Shown piece after piece: positions 26,977 to 34,501 of a stretch of DNA of 64,000 nt (the first letter of the stretch is position 1; every line of letters begins with the position of its first letter). Origin of the DNA: a virus; the IMG/VR virus record IMGVR_UViG_3300025655_000033, positions 1-64,000 of that record. One strand, given 5' to 3'. Below the pieces are notes generated by a model. That model was not told the DNA's origin. It saw only the letters and a list, made by a program, of their open reading frames with translations, and made no database searches. The translations under genes and the position numbers were made by a program.

Positions 26977-27708
26977 TTAAAGTGTTTGATTTAAAAAATA
27001 TTGTTCTGGATCGAAATCCTCTGATTTAAAAAAAAGCCTATAAGCATCGATTGCTTTTAAAACTTTATCTTCTCCTGATCTTAAAAACGCATCTGAGCAA
27101 TCAAATATACCTAATTGCAATGTGTTTTTATCTATCACTATGAATATCATTTCATAACCAAATAATTGGCTATATATGTAAGCTTGACTATCGTAGTTGT
27201 ATTTCTTAGCTGAGTATCTAAATTTAGATATGTCTCCACTAGTTTTAAGGTCTACAACTAGCTTTTGATTGTGGTTTATAATATCAGCTTTACCTTTCCA
27301 CATCTCACCATGTATCTCTTTAATACCTGGTACCTCATATTCATTGCCAACACTTCTTATAAGATCTTTACAAATATCATTGTTAAGCATCTTGCCAGTC
27401 ATAAGATCTATTTGATCAACTTCTTTTTGTAATAAATAAACTTCAGGATCTTCAAGCGCTTTAAAAGCGTTTGTGTTTCTACTACCTACATCGATAATTT
27501 TATACTTACCTAGTTTTTCAGGTTCTAGTATTGCTGTATGAAAATAACCACCAATAAGAAAAGCACTTATCATAGGTTGTCTTTCACCAAGTAACAAAGG
27601 GTTTGTAAGTAGCGTAGATATATCTGAGTTGCTTAGGTACTTTTTACCAAATTCACCGTAATAGTCTTCGTCGTTCTCTAGTTTTTTTAATACCTCTTTT
27701 TTTTTCAT
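26977..27708 (-). CDS. PD-(D/E)XK exonuclease, RecE-like (DUF3799 type)
   Basis: A 243-residue protein. It begins with YLSNSDISTLLTNP and FLIGGYFHTAILEPEK, the N-terminal hallmarks of RecE/Cas4-like nucleases (SxS...G...H). The catalytic core is GKADIINHNQKLVVDLKTS (D...DxK), followed by YDSQAYIYSQLFG, the conserved Q-Y motif. It likely resects double-stranded ends to give 3' single strands for the annealing protein encoded next to it. Stop and start of the pair overlap by one base. Confidence 0.85.
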   Translation of the reverse strand: MKKKEVLKKLENDEDYYGEFGKKYLSNSDISTLLTNPLLLGERQPMISAFLIGGYFHTAILEPEKLGKYKIIDVGSRNTNAFKALEDPEVYLLQKEVDQIDLMTGKMLNNDICKDLIRSVGNEYEVPGIKEIHGEMWKGKADIINHNQKLVVDLKTSGDISKFRYSAKKYNYDSQAYIYSQLFGYEMIFIVIDKNTLQLGIFDCSDAFLRSGEDKVLKAIDAYRLFFKSEDFDPEQYFLNQTL

Positions 27709-28262
27709 TATAATGTACTTAGTTCTTTTACTTGTGAAGCTGTAAGCGTATACTTAGATTTAATAGCATCTATGTTTCCACCTGATTTAACGTATTCTTT
27801 AGCTTTAATCAATTGATCTTTAGTAATAGCAACCTTAGCAGCGTAAGTTCTACCACTGTGATCATTAGTTGCATCGCTATCTTGCGTGTCATCTATTAAA
27901 AGTAAATTACCAAGGGAATATTTCTTCGCATAACTGGAAGCGCTACCAAACTGCTGTGGTACTTGCATACCTTTTTGAGCTAGATCAACACCAACTATAG
28001 ACTTAGCGGCTATAGACATACCACCTTCTGAATCCATAATAGTAGCAGTTGACTCTATAATAGGCATACCATCTATATTTACAAGTTGCTCATCAACAGT
28101 AAATAATACACCATACTTTTCGTTAAATGGTTTTAATGCTTCAAGTATATCTTCAGCTGATCTAAAGTTGTACTTACCAAAAGAATTGTATCTACTTTTT
28201 TTAGCCTTAAACTCTTTTTGGATTTTGCTTAATTTTTGATAAATGGTTAACATCTCTTTCAT
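27708..28262 (-). CDS. ERF-family single-strand annealing protein
   Basis: A 184-residue protein. N-terminal helices with KYNFRSAEDIL, then the hallmark ERF segment GSASSYAKKYSLGNLLLIDDTQDSDATN at about 110-137. ERF-type recombinases anneal complementary single strands. With the overlapping RecE-like nuclease it makes a two-component recombination system, probably for repair, concatemer formation or recircularisation. The C-terminal 45 residues are basic and helical. Confidence 0.88.
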   Translation of the reverse strand: MKEMLTIYQKLSKIQKEFKAKKSRYNSFGKYNFRSAEDILEALKPFNEKYGVLFTVDEQLVNIDGMPIIESTATIMDSEGGMSIAAKSIVGVDLAQKGMQVPQQFGSASSYAKKYSLGNLLLIDDTQDSDATNDHSGRTYAAKVAITKDQLIKAKEYVKSGGNIDAIKSKYTLTASQVKELSTL

Positions 28263-28310
28263 TTTTAAAGGAATTTAGTTATTATTATAATTACATATTT
28301 TTGCCTTAAT

Positions 28311-29075
28311 CTACAGATAGTCAATTACTTGCGATGGTTCTACGTTAGCAATTAACTTCTCTACAGCTTGCTTTTTAATCTCAGATATTCTAACGTAAGC
28401 ACTAGGTCCTTCGATGCCTAAAATATCTGCAATTTGATTTGCTGAATGCTTATCACAGTTTAATCCATAACTTAATCTAAGCACTTCAAACTCTCTTTCG
28501 TTTAAATGTTTTTTCAATAAACTAGTTAAGTATAAGTTTAATAAACCTATATTATATGGTTCAGACTGATCAGGTATTTGATGCATGGTGTTATCTTCAT
28601 CATCATCATTTATTTGCTCGTCAATACTAAGGAATATAGAATTAAAAAACATTGCAACCATTTTCTTATCTTTACCATTGTCTTTCCTAATTTCATTTAG
28701 TTTATGCTCTGGTATTCTAATATCTCCCCTGTTTATGTCTATGGCTCTTCTAATGGCTCCTTTTATTCGTTTAGACAGGAAAGACTTTAATGTTTTTTCC
28801 TCGTCTTCTGAGTTGTCTATTGTGTCCCATATTATTTTGTCAACAGCCTTAATCAATCCTAAACTTCCGTCTTGTATTAAATCTGTAATGTCCATAACAC
28901 CGGAAGCTTGTTGTGATGTTGAAAACTTCCTTGCTATGTTTTCTACTAAAGGCAAGAACTTAATTACAAGTTCGTCTCTAGTATACTCGTTAAATGATTT
29001 TTCGCCGACACGTTCAATTGAAGACTTTACATCTTCTTTATATCGTACGTAATTCTGAATGTTGTACTTTTTCAT
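28311..29075 (-). CDS. Phage-encoded RNA polymerase sigma factor (sigma-70 family)
   Basis: A 254-residue protein with sigma region 2 in the N-terminal half (LPLVENIARKF, DLIQDGSLGLIKAVDK, then the KGAIRRAID helix) and region 4 at the C-terminus (LNEREFEVLRLSYGL, NQIADILGI, VRISEIKKQAVEKL). A 40-residue insertion of charged residues separates them and region 3 is reduced, as in small alternative sigma factors. It should redirect host RNA polymerase to phage promoters; the AATACG-N10-GATAAT elements described here are the obvious candidates. The start overlaps the upstream HTH gene by 38 bases. Confidence 0.92.
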   Translation of the reverse strand: MKKYNIQNYVRYKEDVKSSIERVGEKSFNEYTRDELVIKFLPLVENIARKFSTSQQASGVMDITDLIQDGSLGLIKAVDKIIWDTIDNSEDEEKTLKSFLSKRIKGAIRRAIDINRGDIRIPEHKLNEIRKDNGKDKKMVAMFFNSIFLSIDEQINDDDEDNTMHQIPDQSEPYNIGLLNLYLTSLLKKHLNEREFEVLRLSYGLNCDKHSANQIADILGIEGPSAYVRISEIKKQAVEKLIANVEPSQVIDYL

Positions 29076-29691
29076 ATCCGTTGTTTAATAGTTCCTTCTC
29101 TTTTTTGAGTTCATTGGTCATATTACGGTATATGGTTCTTGGTGTACAATTCAATTGTTTAGCTAAATTAGCTACTGTTATTTTATCACCGCAGTCGTTT
29201 ATATATAACATAACATCGTAGATGTCTGACTCGGTAATTTTTTTACTTCTTCCTACAAGTTGTCCTACAATACTTAGTTTATCTGACAAATCTAGTTTAC
29301 AGTTATAATTAAATATAACTTTACGGGTCTTATTAGATGGATCTTGCTCTAAATCGCACATGCTTATTTCATACACGATTTTATTTAGTAAGTCATCATT
29401 TACAGTAAATGTAACAAATCCATTTTTAATATTGCATATAAATTTAGATAAATTTAAAAAATTATCAGGATCAAGTTTTGGATTAAGATACCATAGAACT
29501 AATAGATGCCACTTTAAAGACTTGTATGTATTGATCTTAGCTTTACTTCTAAATAGATCATAACACTCTCTGGTACCCTGTTCATAAAACCAACCCCACT
29601 CATAAGTTGAAGTTGGTTTATCTTTAACTGGTAACCTTCTGTAAAGTATTCTGCTTCGATGTAAATAATCGAGACGACGTTCGTATGACAT
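29038..29691 (-). CDS. Helix-turn-helix DNA-binding protein, possible regulator
   Basis: A 217-residue protein. The C-terminal part has a clear helix-turn-helix, KITVANLAKQLNCTPRTIYR at about residues 170-190. The N-terminal 140 residues are mixed and unassigned. The gene overlaps the sigma-factor start by 38 bases and is cotranscribed with it. Its own start codon (29691) lies inside a 44-bp inverted-repeat element (29686-29729), which suggests autoregulation. It could be a repressor, an activator or an origin-binding protein. Confidence 0.7.
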   Translation of the reverse strand: MSYERRLDYLHRSRILYRRLPVKDKPTSTYEWGWFYEQGTRECYDLFRSKAKINTYKSLKWHLLVLWYLNPKLDPDNFLNLSKFICNIKNGFVTFTVNDDLLNKIVYEISMCDLEQDPSNKTRKVIFNYNCKLDLSDKLSIVGQLVGRSKKITESDIYDVMLYINDCGDKITVANLAKQLNCTPRTIYRNMTNELKKEKELLNNGYEKVQHSELRTI

Positions 29692-29729
29692 TAGCCTATT
29701 ACCCCTTTATATTAACTACCTATTGTCAC
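29686..29729 (-). promoter_or_regulatory. Inverted-repeat operator-like element, copy A
   Basis: A 44-bp element with outer arms TGACATTAG and TATTGTCA and inner TAGCCTATTACCC. It is related base for base to copies at 36290-36332 and 37933-37975. It overlaps the start codon of the HTH gene, so a bound protein would block its translation start or transcription. Confidence 0.7.
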
Positions 29730-30077
29730 GTTGTGACTGTTTATTAATCTAATGGAAACATTATTCCATTTTCCATATTTTACTTTTTTGTTAACCAAAA
29801 AATCAATTTTTTTAGTCCAACGTTTATTCATGCGATCACGAATATACCAAATGCCATTCATAGGTCCAGCATTCTCTACGCAAATTGTTTTACCCATAGT
29901 AAAACCTATTTTTTCAAGATCTCTTGATACTGCCACTATTCTATGCTTTTCAGCAGCATCTAAATCAATAACAAATCCTGTCGCTGTTATATTCGGAGTT
30001 TCATCTGTTTGACCAGGTACTGCATTGTAAACAGTTGCTGTTACGCATGCTACTATACTTGCTATTAATGTTTTCAT
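29712..30077 (-). CDS. Secreted protein with 3D/RlpA-like double-psi beta-barrel
   Basis: A 121-residue protein from the ATG at 30077; an upstream ATG at 30107 lies before the signal. Residues 1-18 (MKTLIASIVACVTATVYN) make a signal peptide. The mature part has TATGFVIDL, then AVSRDL and a GxxxYIRDRMN...IDF segment, the layout of 3D-domain or RlpA-like barrels that act on peptidoglycan. It may be an envelope-remodelling or lysis-accessory protein; the Asp residues of the 3D family are only partly visible. It ends 20 bases before the sigma/HTH operon start. Confidence 0.6.
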   Translation of the reverse strand: MKTLIASIVACVTATVYNAVPGQTDETPNITATGFVIDLDAAEKHRIVAVSRDLEKIGFTMGKTICVENAGPMNGIWYIRDRMNKRWTKKIDFLVNKKVKYGKWNNVSIRLINSHNVTIGS

Positions 30078-30113
30078 AATTTTTAATTTATATATATGTG
30101 TAAACATATTGGT

Positions 30114-30284
30114 TTACTCACTATCAAAAAATTCCTCTACTGTATCTGTACCCCAGCCTGCTGCTAATGTTATTTTTCTTAAAAGTTCTACGTACTCTGT
30201 AAAGTGTATGTCTGAATGGTCTACTTCTACCGAGTATTTATACTCGTACTGTTCTATTGTTATTCTGTAAGGTTGTTTTTTCAT
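30114..30284 (-). CDS. Small hypothetical protein
   Basis: A 56-residue protein with a Tyr/Glu-rich N-terminal half (EQYEYKYSVEVDHSD) and an acidic C-terminus. Its start codon overlaps the stop of the YD-repeat gene, suggesting translational coupling. I recognise no domain. Confidence 0.5.
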   Translation of the reverse strand: MKKQPYRITIEQYEYKYSVEVDHSDIHFTEYVELLRKITLAAGWGTDTVEEFFDSE

Positions 30285-30694
30285 TATTTTTTGATTTTAA
30301 AATTGTGTCCTAATTTTTTTATTAGTTCTTCCATTGTGTACTCTTTTATTTCGAAGCCTCTCTTAACTCCGTCTGAGTTCTCGAATGTTAACCGATTACC
30401 ACTTGTGTCGTATGTGTATTTACTCCAATCTCCGTCTGAGTTCTCGGATGTTAACTCATTTCCGTTTGAATCATAGGTTGATTTACTCCAATAGCCTTTT
30501 GAATCCTCGAATGTTAACCGATTTCCGTTTGAATTGTAGGTGCATTTACTCAAATAGCCATCTGAGTTTTCAAATGTTAACTGTTTACCATTTGAATTGT
30601 AGGTGTATTGGTGGTTTTTGTTATACTTATACCTCAATACTCCTTTATTGTCTCTTAGTTCTAACTCCTCTGTTGTTCCGAATATGTTTTTCAT
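30284..30694 (-). CDS. YD-repeat (RHS-like) protein
   Basis: A 136-residue protein with five tandem repeats of about 20 residues, each roughly YNSNGN-LTFENSDG-WSK-T, the YD/RHS repeat pattern. YD repeats form beta-rich shells or spirals, usually in large secreted toxins or carbohydrate-binding proteins. Here only a short array is present, without a toxin domain. The nucleotide repeats are similar but not identical, so it has diverged. Among minus-strand early genes it could be an internal inhibitor or a structural scrap. Function unknown. Confidence 0.7.
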   Translation of the reverse strand: MKNIFGTTEELELRDNKGVLRYKYNKNHQYTYNSNGKQLTFENSDGYLSKCTYNSNGNRLTFEDSKGYWSKSTYDSNGNELTSENSDGDWSKYTYDTSGNRLTFENSDGVKRGFEIKEYTMEELIKKLGHNFKIKK

Positions 30695-30742
30695 TTGTTT
30701 TTATTTTGTTAAAAAAAGATGAAACTTTATATATTGTTGTTT

Positions 30743-30886
30743 TCATAAAAATTCTATTATAACATTTTTGTTATAGTCTTTTAATATTCTTTCAACTGCC
30801 GCATCTTGCACGTGATCAGCAACGACACCGTTAATTAAATAATCGTTAGTGTCGCTGCCGTCAATTATACGCATTGTGTATAGCAT
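30743..30886 (-). CDS. Small hypothetical protein
   Basis: A 47-residue protein beginning MLYTMRIIDGSDTNDYL and ending NVIIEFL, with a plausible small alpha/beta arrangement. It is followed by a 48-base gap before the YD-repeat gene and abuts the UVR-motif gene upstream. Function unknown. Confidence 0.5.
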   Translation of the reverse strand: MLYTMRIIDGSDTNDYLINGVVADHVQDAAVERILKDYNKNVIIEFL

Positions 30887-30888
30887 AA

Positions 30889-31179
30889 TTACTTTTTAAG
30901 ATCATTAAGCTTTTTAACAACTTTATTTATCTTGTTGTTTAATATAGCTGCTTTACTATAGTCTTCGTCTTGTTCATAACGTGACAATAGCTCATTAAGT
31001 CTTTTAAGTTCTATCTCTAACAACTCTTGTTCAGATATAACATACTGACCACTAATTTCAGCATCGTCACCTAATGTTTCTTGCATGTTGTCAATAAACT
31101 GTTTATCAAACTCTTCTTGACGAGCATATATTTTGTCTACTATAATGTCAGCTAATTGATTCATTTCTTGTTCAGTCAT
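30889..31179 (-). CDS. Helical protein with UvrB/UvrC (UVR)-like motif
   Basis: A 96-residue acidic, fully helical protein. The C-terminal region LNELLSRYEQDEDYSKAAILNNKINKV resembles a UVR motif (ED[YF]xKAAxLxxxI), a small helical hairpin used for protein contacts in UvrB, UvrC and ClpC-type partners. The first half is an amphipathic helix of unknown role. It could bind a host repair or protease complex. It overlaps the upstream gene by 8 bases. Confidence 0.6.
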   Translation of the reverse strand: MTEQEMNQLADIIVDKIYARQEEFDKQFIDNMQETLGDDAEISGQYVISEQELLEIELKRLNELLSRYEQDEDYSKAAILNNKINKVVKKLNDLKK

Positions 31180-31402
31180 TTTGTTTAAGATCTTTTTTAA
31201 TTAATGTATGTATATATTTCCAAACTTGCGCATCTGTTTCCTGATGTTTTAATACCATTTGTAACTGTTCTTTAGTTACACCAGCCCAACGCTTTTGTTT
31301 TATATCATCAACAGTATTTCTAATATCTATATCAGACATAATAATTTTTGCGTTAGCTTTATCTAAAGCGCGTTGTTTAGTATCAAAATCAGTGTCTATC
31401 AT
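31172..31402 (-). CDS. Small charged hypothetical protein
   Basis: A 76-residue Asp/Lys-rich helical protein, 8-base overlap with the downstream gene and one-base overlap with the KTSC gene. I recognise no domain. Tight packing indicates cotranscription with its neighbours, likely from the promoter-like element at 31652-31686. Confidence 0.5.
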   Translation of the reverse strand: MIDTDFDTKQRALDKANAKIIMSDIDIRNTVDDIKQKRWAGVTKEQLQMVLKHQETDAQVWKYIHTLIKKDLKQND

Positions 31403-31629
31403 TATTTAATTCTTTTATATGAAAAAAGATTTATTACATTTCTATTTAAATATCTACCTTTTGAAACTGCTGATCTTAAACCTTCAAATGTACCGCTGTC
31501 TACATCTAAATAAACATATTTAGAACCTGAACTGAATTTAACTAGTAATGTTTTTTTCATTGGCGAGTAAGTAATTGATTGTACCATGCTTGAGAATACG
31601 TCGATCTTTTCTTTTAAAATTTTTTCCAT
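31402..31629 (-). CDS. KTSC-domain protein
   Basis: A 75-residue protein matching the KTSC domain: SITYSPMKKTLLVKFSSG, then YVYLDVDSGTFEGLRSA and SKGRYLNRNVINLFSYKRI. KTSC proteins occur in many phages and plasmids and are thought to bind nucleic acid or partner proteins, but their biochemical role is unclear. A promoter-like element lies about 25 bases upstream of its start. Confidence 0.78.
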   Translation of the reverse strand: MEKILKEKIDVFSSMVQSITYSPMKKTLLVKFSSGSKYVYLDVDSGTFEGLRSAVSKGRYLNRNVINLFSYKRIK

Positions 31630-31651
31630 TGTGTTTGTTTTAATTGTTATA

Positions 31652-31686
31652 TAATTATTATCTAGCTTATTGCGTATTGATTTTGT
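31652..31686 (-). promoter_or_regulatory. Phage promoter-like element, copy 1
   Basis: On the minus strand the element is AATACG, 10 bases, then GATAAT followed by A/T-rich DNA. It overlaps the stop codon of the DnaA-like gene and lies about 25 bases upstream of the KTSC gene, whose operon it would drive. It is the left-most and least perfect copy: the 3' part reads GATAATAATTATA instead of GATAATATATAT. Confidence 0.6.
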
Positions 31687-32135
31687 AATTTGTATCTATT
31701 GTTTTCTACAGTATTTTTAGAAATATGCTTAGCGCTTATGTCTTCTTTCTTTTGTTCAAGTACAGCTATAGTATTTTTTAATTCTAATATTCTATCATTT
31801 ATCTCGTTGATAGTTTTAACTTCTTGAACCTCAGATACATATATGTTTTCTACTTTTCTGTATAATTCCTCTATATCTCTTTCGTATGGTAATTCATGTT
31901 CAAAGTTTTTTACACTGTGCAATACAGTTGCATGATCTTGACCCATACTTTTAGCTATTGCAGAACAACCTGCCGTAGAATAATCCATACATAATTTATA
32001 GTAAACCCAACGTAGCATTTTGTATTCACGCTTACGTGTATTTACTTTGTATGAGTACTCACCAGCTTCGTCTAGTATTTTATAGTAGAAGTAGTTTAGT
32101 ATTTTTTTATTTGATGGTGTGATTCTTGGTGTCAT
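31662..32135 (-). CDS. DnaA domain IV-like DNA-binding protein
   Basis: A 157-residue protein. Residues 57-80 (CSAIAKSMGQDHATVLHSVKNF) match the DnaA C-terminal signature, in which the GxDHxTVxH helix-turn-helix reads the DnaA box. The preceding helices resemble the rest of domain IV, and the AAA+ ATPase domain is absent. The C-terminal 60 residues form a coiled coil. Stand-alone domain IV proteins could direct the host initiator or replicon to phage DNA, or block host initiation. Confidence 0.78.
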   Translation of the reverse strand: MTPRITPSNKKILNYFYYKILDEAGEYSYKVNTRKREYKMLRWVYYKLCMDYSTAGCSAIAKSMGQDHATVLHSVKNFEHELPYERDIEELYRKVENIYVSEVQEVKTINEINDRILELKNTIAVLEQKKEDISAKHISKNTVENNRYKLQNQYAIS

Positions 32136-32145
32136 ATTTTTGTCT

Positions 32146-32406
32146 TTAATCTAATAATATCATGTAAGCTTCTGCGTTTGAATGCCTAAACCAGTCTAGT
32201 CCTTTTCTAAATTCAGAGTCTATTTTTTTATTAGACTTACGCATTTCAATTAACCATTGAGCACCGAGTATAAAATCATACATAGACAATTCGTTGTTGT
32301 TTAATTCCGCTTCTGCTCCTGTAAAAGGATTTTTAACAGTATCACCAGTTGTGTATACTGTGCCTTTAAACCATTTGGGTAAACCCATTTTTTCTTTTGT
32401 TTTCAT
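32146..32406 (-). CDS. Hypothetical protein with WFKGTVYTTGDTV segment
   Basis: An 86-residue mixed protein. The segment GLPKWFKGTVYTTGDTVKNPFTGAEAELNN reads like a small beta-hairpin module seen in other small phage proteins, followed by a helical half ending in NAEAYMILLD. It ends 10 bases before the DnaA-like gene. Function unknown. Confidence 0.55.
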   Translation of the reverse strand: MKTKEKMGLPKWFKGTVYTTGDTVKNPFTGAEAELNNNELSMYDFILGAQWLIEMRKSNKKIDSEFRKGLDWFRHSNAEAYMILLD

Positions 32407-32408
32407 AA

Positions 32409-32756
32409 TTAAAATTTGTGTGACATTTGATTATTTACATACCACTCATTCCATAAGTATTCCCAACTGTCGCTGTCGTCGTCTAATTCGCATGCGTCAA
32501 GTATGTATTGATCAACATATATATCAGATCCTAAATTAATAGCGGATTCAATTTCAGATTGGAGCATAGCAGCTTCCAAGTATATATCTCTATCAGGTAT
32601 AATATTACCCCAATCAGCTTGATCCATAGCTACATATATATCATGACCGTCTGCTGTCATTATTGATTCAAAAGATACATCATATCCAACTCCACCGTGC
32701 TCGGTATCAATTGTTGATCCTGATTTTTCAAGTACTAGTTTTTTGTAATGTGACAT
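32409..32756 (-). CDS. Hypothetical acidic protein
   Basis: A 115-residue, very acidic protein with repeated Asp/Glu/Tyr clusters (YVAMDQADWGN, ELDDDSDSWEYLWNEWY). This low isoelectric point recalls small phage proteins that mimic DNA or bind host enzymes, but no family is recognisable. It lies 2 bases upstream of the next gene in the same transcription direction. Confidence 0.52.
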   Translation of the reverse strand: MSHYKKLVLEKSGSTIDTEHGGVGYDVSFESIMTADGHDIYVAMDQADWGNIIPDRDIYLEAAMLQSEIESAINLGSDIYVDQYILDACELDDDSDSWEYLWNEWYVNNQMSHKF

Positions 32757-32759
32757 AAT

Positions 32760-32858
32760 TTAAAATATTAAGTTAAACATTGATTTAAATACTACAAACA
32801 CAAGTAGTATTACATTCATAATTATCCAGGCCATTATTATTTTTTCTATTGGTCTCAT
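32760..32858 (-). CDS. Small single-pass membrane protein
   Basis: A 32-residue protein: a short charged start (MRPIEK), then a hydrophobic helix (IIMAWIIMNVILLVFVVF) and a polar end. It fits exactly into the gap between the acidic gene and the GP88 gene. Possible membrane microprotein; function unknown. Confidence 0.5.
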   Translation of the reverse strand: MRPIEKIIMAWIIMNVILLVFVVFKSMFNLIF

Positions 32859-32859
32859 A

Positions 32860-33465
32860 TTAATGGTATATTAGTCCGACTTTATTAGTCTTATTAAACC
32901 ATCTGGTTGCATATAGATCATTCTCAGATGCATTAGCATAACCAGCAGCAACTAATTCGTCTGCGGTTTTAAAGATCTCTGTATGACGATCTATGGACTT
33001 GTCTATAAGATCGACTTGCTTGCCTGAATTGCTAAATATAAAGTCATAGTTATTAGGTATATCGGCTTTTTTAACCATGTCGATCATATTGGTATAACTA
33101 TAAAAATTTACTTGTGGATTTTGCTTTGCAATTTGAAACCACTTAGCTAAATACTCACGTGAATAATAATCACCGCTGTCGTGCACTCGTACAAACTTAG
33201 GTTTTTTGCGCTGTATCTCGGCGTGTATAGCACTTATGAAGTCGTCTGTTTTACTGAGCTCATAACGTTTCTCGAACGCAGGCTTAACATTACCCCATAT
33301 GTACGCGCCTTTACGCGCATAACAGAACTTAATACAACCATCTGCCATAGGACAAATAACTCTACCTGTTATACTTTTGTAAGCTGGTAGGCCAAAGTTA
33401 ACTACTTTAACACCCATAAGCTTGCTAGTCTTTTTTAATTTACCGTTTTGTGTTAATAACTGCAT
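32860..33465 (-). CDS. GP88-family (Gene product 88) protein
   Basis: A 201-residue protein with a Cys cluster C38-x5-C44-x3-C48 (CPMADGCIKFCYA) and a conserved segment FVRVHDSGDYYSREYLAKWFQIA near residues 91-113. This is the GP88 family of phage proteins, first seen in actinobacterial phages and related in look to radical SAM or metal-binding proteins; the enzymatic activity is unproven. It is preceded by an overlapping 110-residue gene (13 bases). Confidence 0.75.
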   Translation of the reverse strand: MQLLTQNGKLKKTSKLMGVKVVNFGLPAYKSITGRVICPMADGCIKFCYARKGAYIWGNVKPAFEKRYELSKTDDFISAIHAEIQRKKPKFVRVHDSGDYYSREYLAKWFQIAKQNPQVNFYSYTNMIDMVKKADIPNNYDFIFSNSGKQVDLIDKSIDRHTEIFKTADELVAAGYANASENDLYATRWFNKTNKVGLIYH

Positions 33466-33785
33466 AATACTTCTTGTAACTTATTTGTTAATTCATCTAT
33501 AAAATCAGATGGCTCTGTTTTACCGCCGATACTCCATGTTGTTAGATCTTTTTTAGTATAGCTTTCACTGTATGTTTTCCAATCGTACAATGTATACATA
33601 TTATCATTGAACTCAAATACCCATTCGTATTGAACTTTGCCATCACCTGAATCATCTGGTGAATAAGTTGGTGCGCCAAAGACAAGTATTAGATCATTGT
33701 AGTAGTAGCCGTGTAATGAACCTACTTTGTGAGTGCCATGTGTTGCTGATCTCCAGTCGGATTCGTGTTTAGTTAGTTTTTTCAT
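33453..33785 (-). CDS. Conserved hypothetical protein, Trp/Tyr-rich
   Basis: A 110-residue protein with a polar beta-rich body (FGAPTYSPDDSGDGKVQYEWVFEF) and a helical C-terminus. It overlaps the GP88 gene, suggesting coupled expression. The segment DWRSATHGTHKVGSLHGYYY is distinctive but I cannot name a family. Confidence 0.55.
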   Translation of the reverse strand: MKKLTKHESDWRSATHGTHKVGSLHGYYYNDLILVFGAPTYSPDDSGDGKVQYEWVFEFNDNMYTLYDWKTYSESYTKKDLTTWSIGGKTEPSDFIDELTNKLQEVLCSY

Positions 33786-33786
33786 G

Positions 33787-33975
33787 TTACCAAGTTTTAG
33801 TTAAATGTGTGTTATAGTATTGCTTTAATGTTTTGTTGAATAAATCCATTGCAGCATTGTCTGTTTCTTTGATTAAATCTTTATCGTAAAGCATTTCTAA
33901 TAACTGCTCGCTAACAAAGTCACATGTTAACTCATAAAGATCACTAGATAATTCTTGATACAGTTGCTTGTTCAT
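33787..33975 (-). CDS. Small helical hypothetical protein
   Basis: A 62-residue helical protein (LYELTCDFVSEQLLEMLYDKDLI). It starts 24 bases from a promoter-like element at 33999-34032, within TATAACTATG, so it may head its own transcription unit. Function unknown. Confidence 0.52.
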   Translation of the reverse strand: MNKQLYQELSSDLYELTCDFVSEQLLEMLYDKDLIKETDNAAMDLFNKTLKQYYNTHLTKTW

Positions 33976-33998
33976 AGTTATAATATTTAATTGTTATA

Positions 33999-34032
33999 CA
34001 TATATTATCGTTAGTGCTACGTATTATTTTTG
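33999..34032 (-). promoter_or_regulatory. Phage promoter-like element, copy 2
   Basis: Minus-strand AATACG-N10-GATAATATAT with an A-rich upstream stretch. It overlaps the 3' end of the 34017-34247 gene and lies about 25 bases before the next start, at 33975. Confidence 0.7.
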
Positions 34033-34247
34033 CAATACTTTTCTTCATAAGCTAATAAGTATTCAATTTGCTCTTTAATATCACGGAACTTTCTTTTTAC
34101 CTGATAGATCAATGGACCTTGGTGGTATGGATTGTCTTGATTAGTTTTAAATCTTACGTACTTGGTTTTAGGGTAGATACCTGCCCATTTACCGTTTGAT
34201 AGTGTTACGTATATATTACCTTTTTTTGTTACTTTAGTTATTTCCAT
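34017..34247 (-). CDS. Hypothetical protein, small beta-rich then helical
   Basis: A 76-residue Lys/Tyr-rich protein: a beta-like start (TKVTKKGNIYVTLSNGKWAGIYP) then a helix (IKEQIEYLLAYEEKYCKN). Its stop region carries promoter copy 2. I recognise no family; nucleic-acid or small-ligand binding would fit the basic composition but is not shown. Confidence 0.52.
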   Translation of the reverse strand: MEITKVTKKGNIYVTLSNGKWAGIYPKTKYVRFKTNQDNPYHQGPLIYQVKRKFRDIKEQIEYLLAYEEKYCKNNT

Positions 34248-34249
34248 AA

Positions 34250-34405
34250 TTATTTTATCTTGTTTTTGCGTGTGTATAGCACTTGTAATAGATCTGAAGC
34301 TTTATACATATCTAACTTTTCGTTAGTGTCTCGCTTGTGATCTACTAGTAAATGCAAGCCATCTATTAATGAGTCTAGTTGTTCTGAGTTAAAAAATAAG
34401 TTCAT
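34250..34405 (-). CDS. Small helical hypothetical protein
   Basis: A 51-residue protein taken from the ATG at 34405 (MNLFFNSEQLDSLIDG). A longer reading frame to 34483 exists, but it would overlap the zinc-ribbon gene almost completely. Helical, with polar ends; function unknown. Confidence 0.5.
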   Translation of the reverse strand: MNLFFNSEQLDSLIDGLHLLVDHKRDTNEKLDMYKASDLLQVLYTRKNKIK

Positions 34406-34499
34406 CTTCGTCTTCGTTATAAAATTCAGCGTGTTCTTTGCAGTCGGAGCAAATATCCGTTTCAAACCATGGCGATGCGCCACAACAGTTACTTTCCAT
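34389..34499 (-). CDS. Zinc-ribbon microprotein
   Basis: A 36-residue protein with Cys at the start (NCCGASPWFETDICSDCKEHAEF): a CxxGAxxxx...CxxC arrangement that can bind one zinc ion. The C-terminus is Asp/Glu-rich. Similar tiny zinc ribbons are common in phage early regions. It overlaps the downstream gene by 17 bases. Confidence 0.6.
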   Translation of the reverse strand: MESNCCGASPWFETDICSDCKEHAEFYNEDEDELIF

Positions 34500-34501
34500 A
34501 A

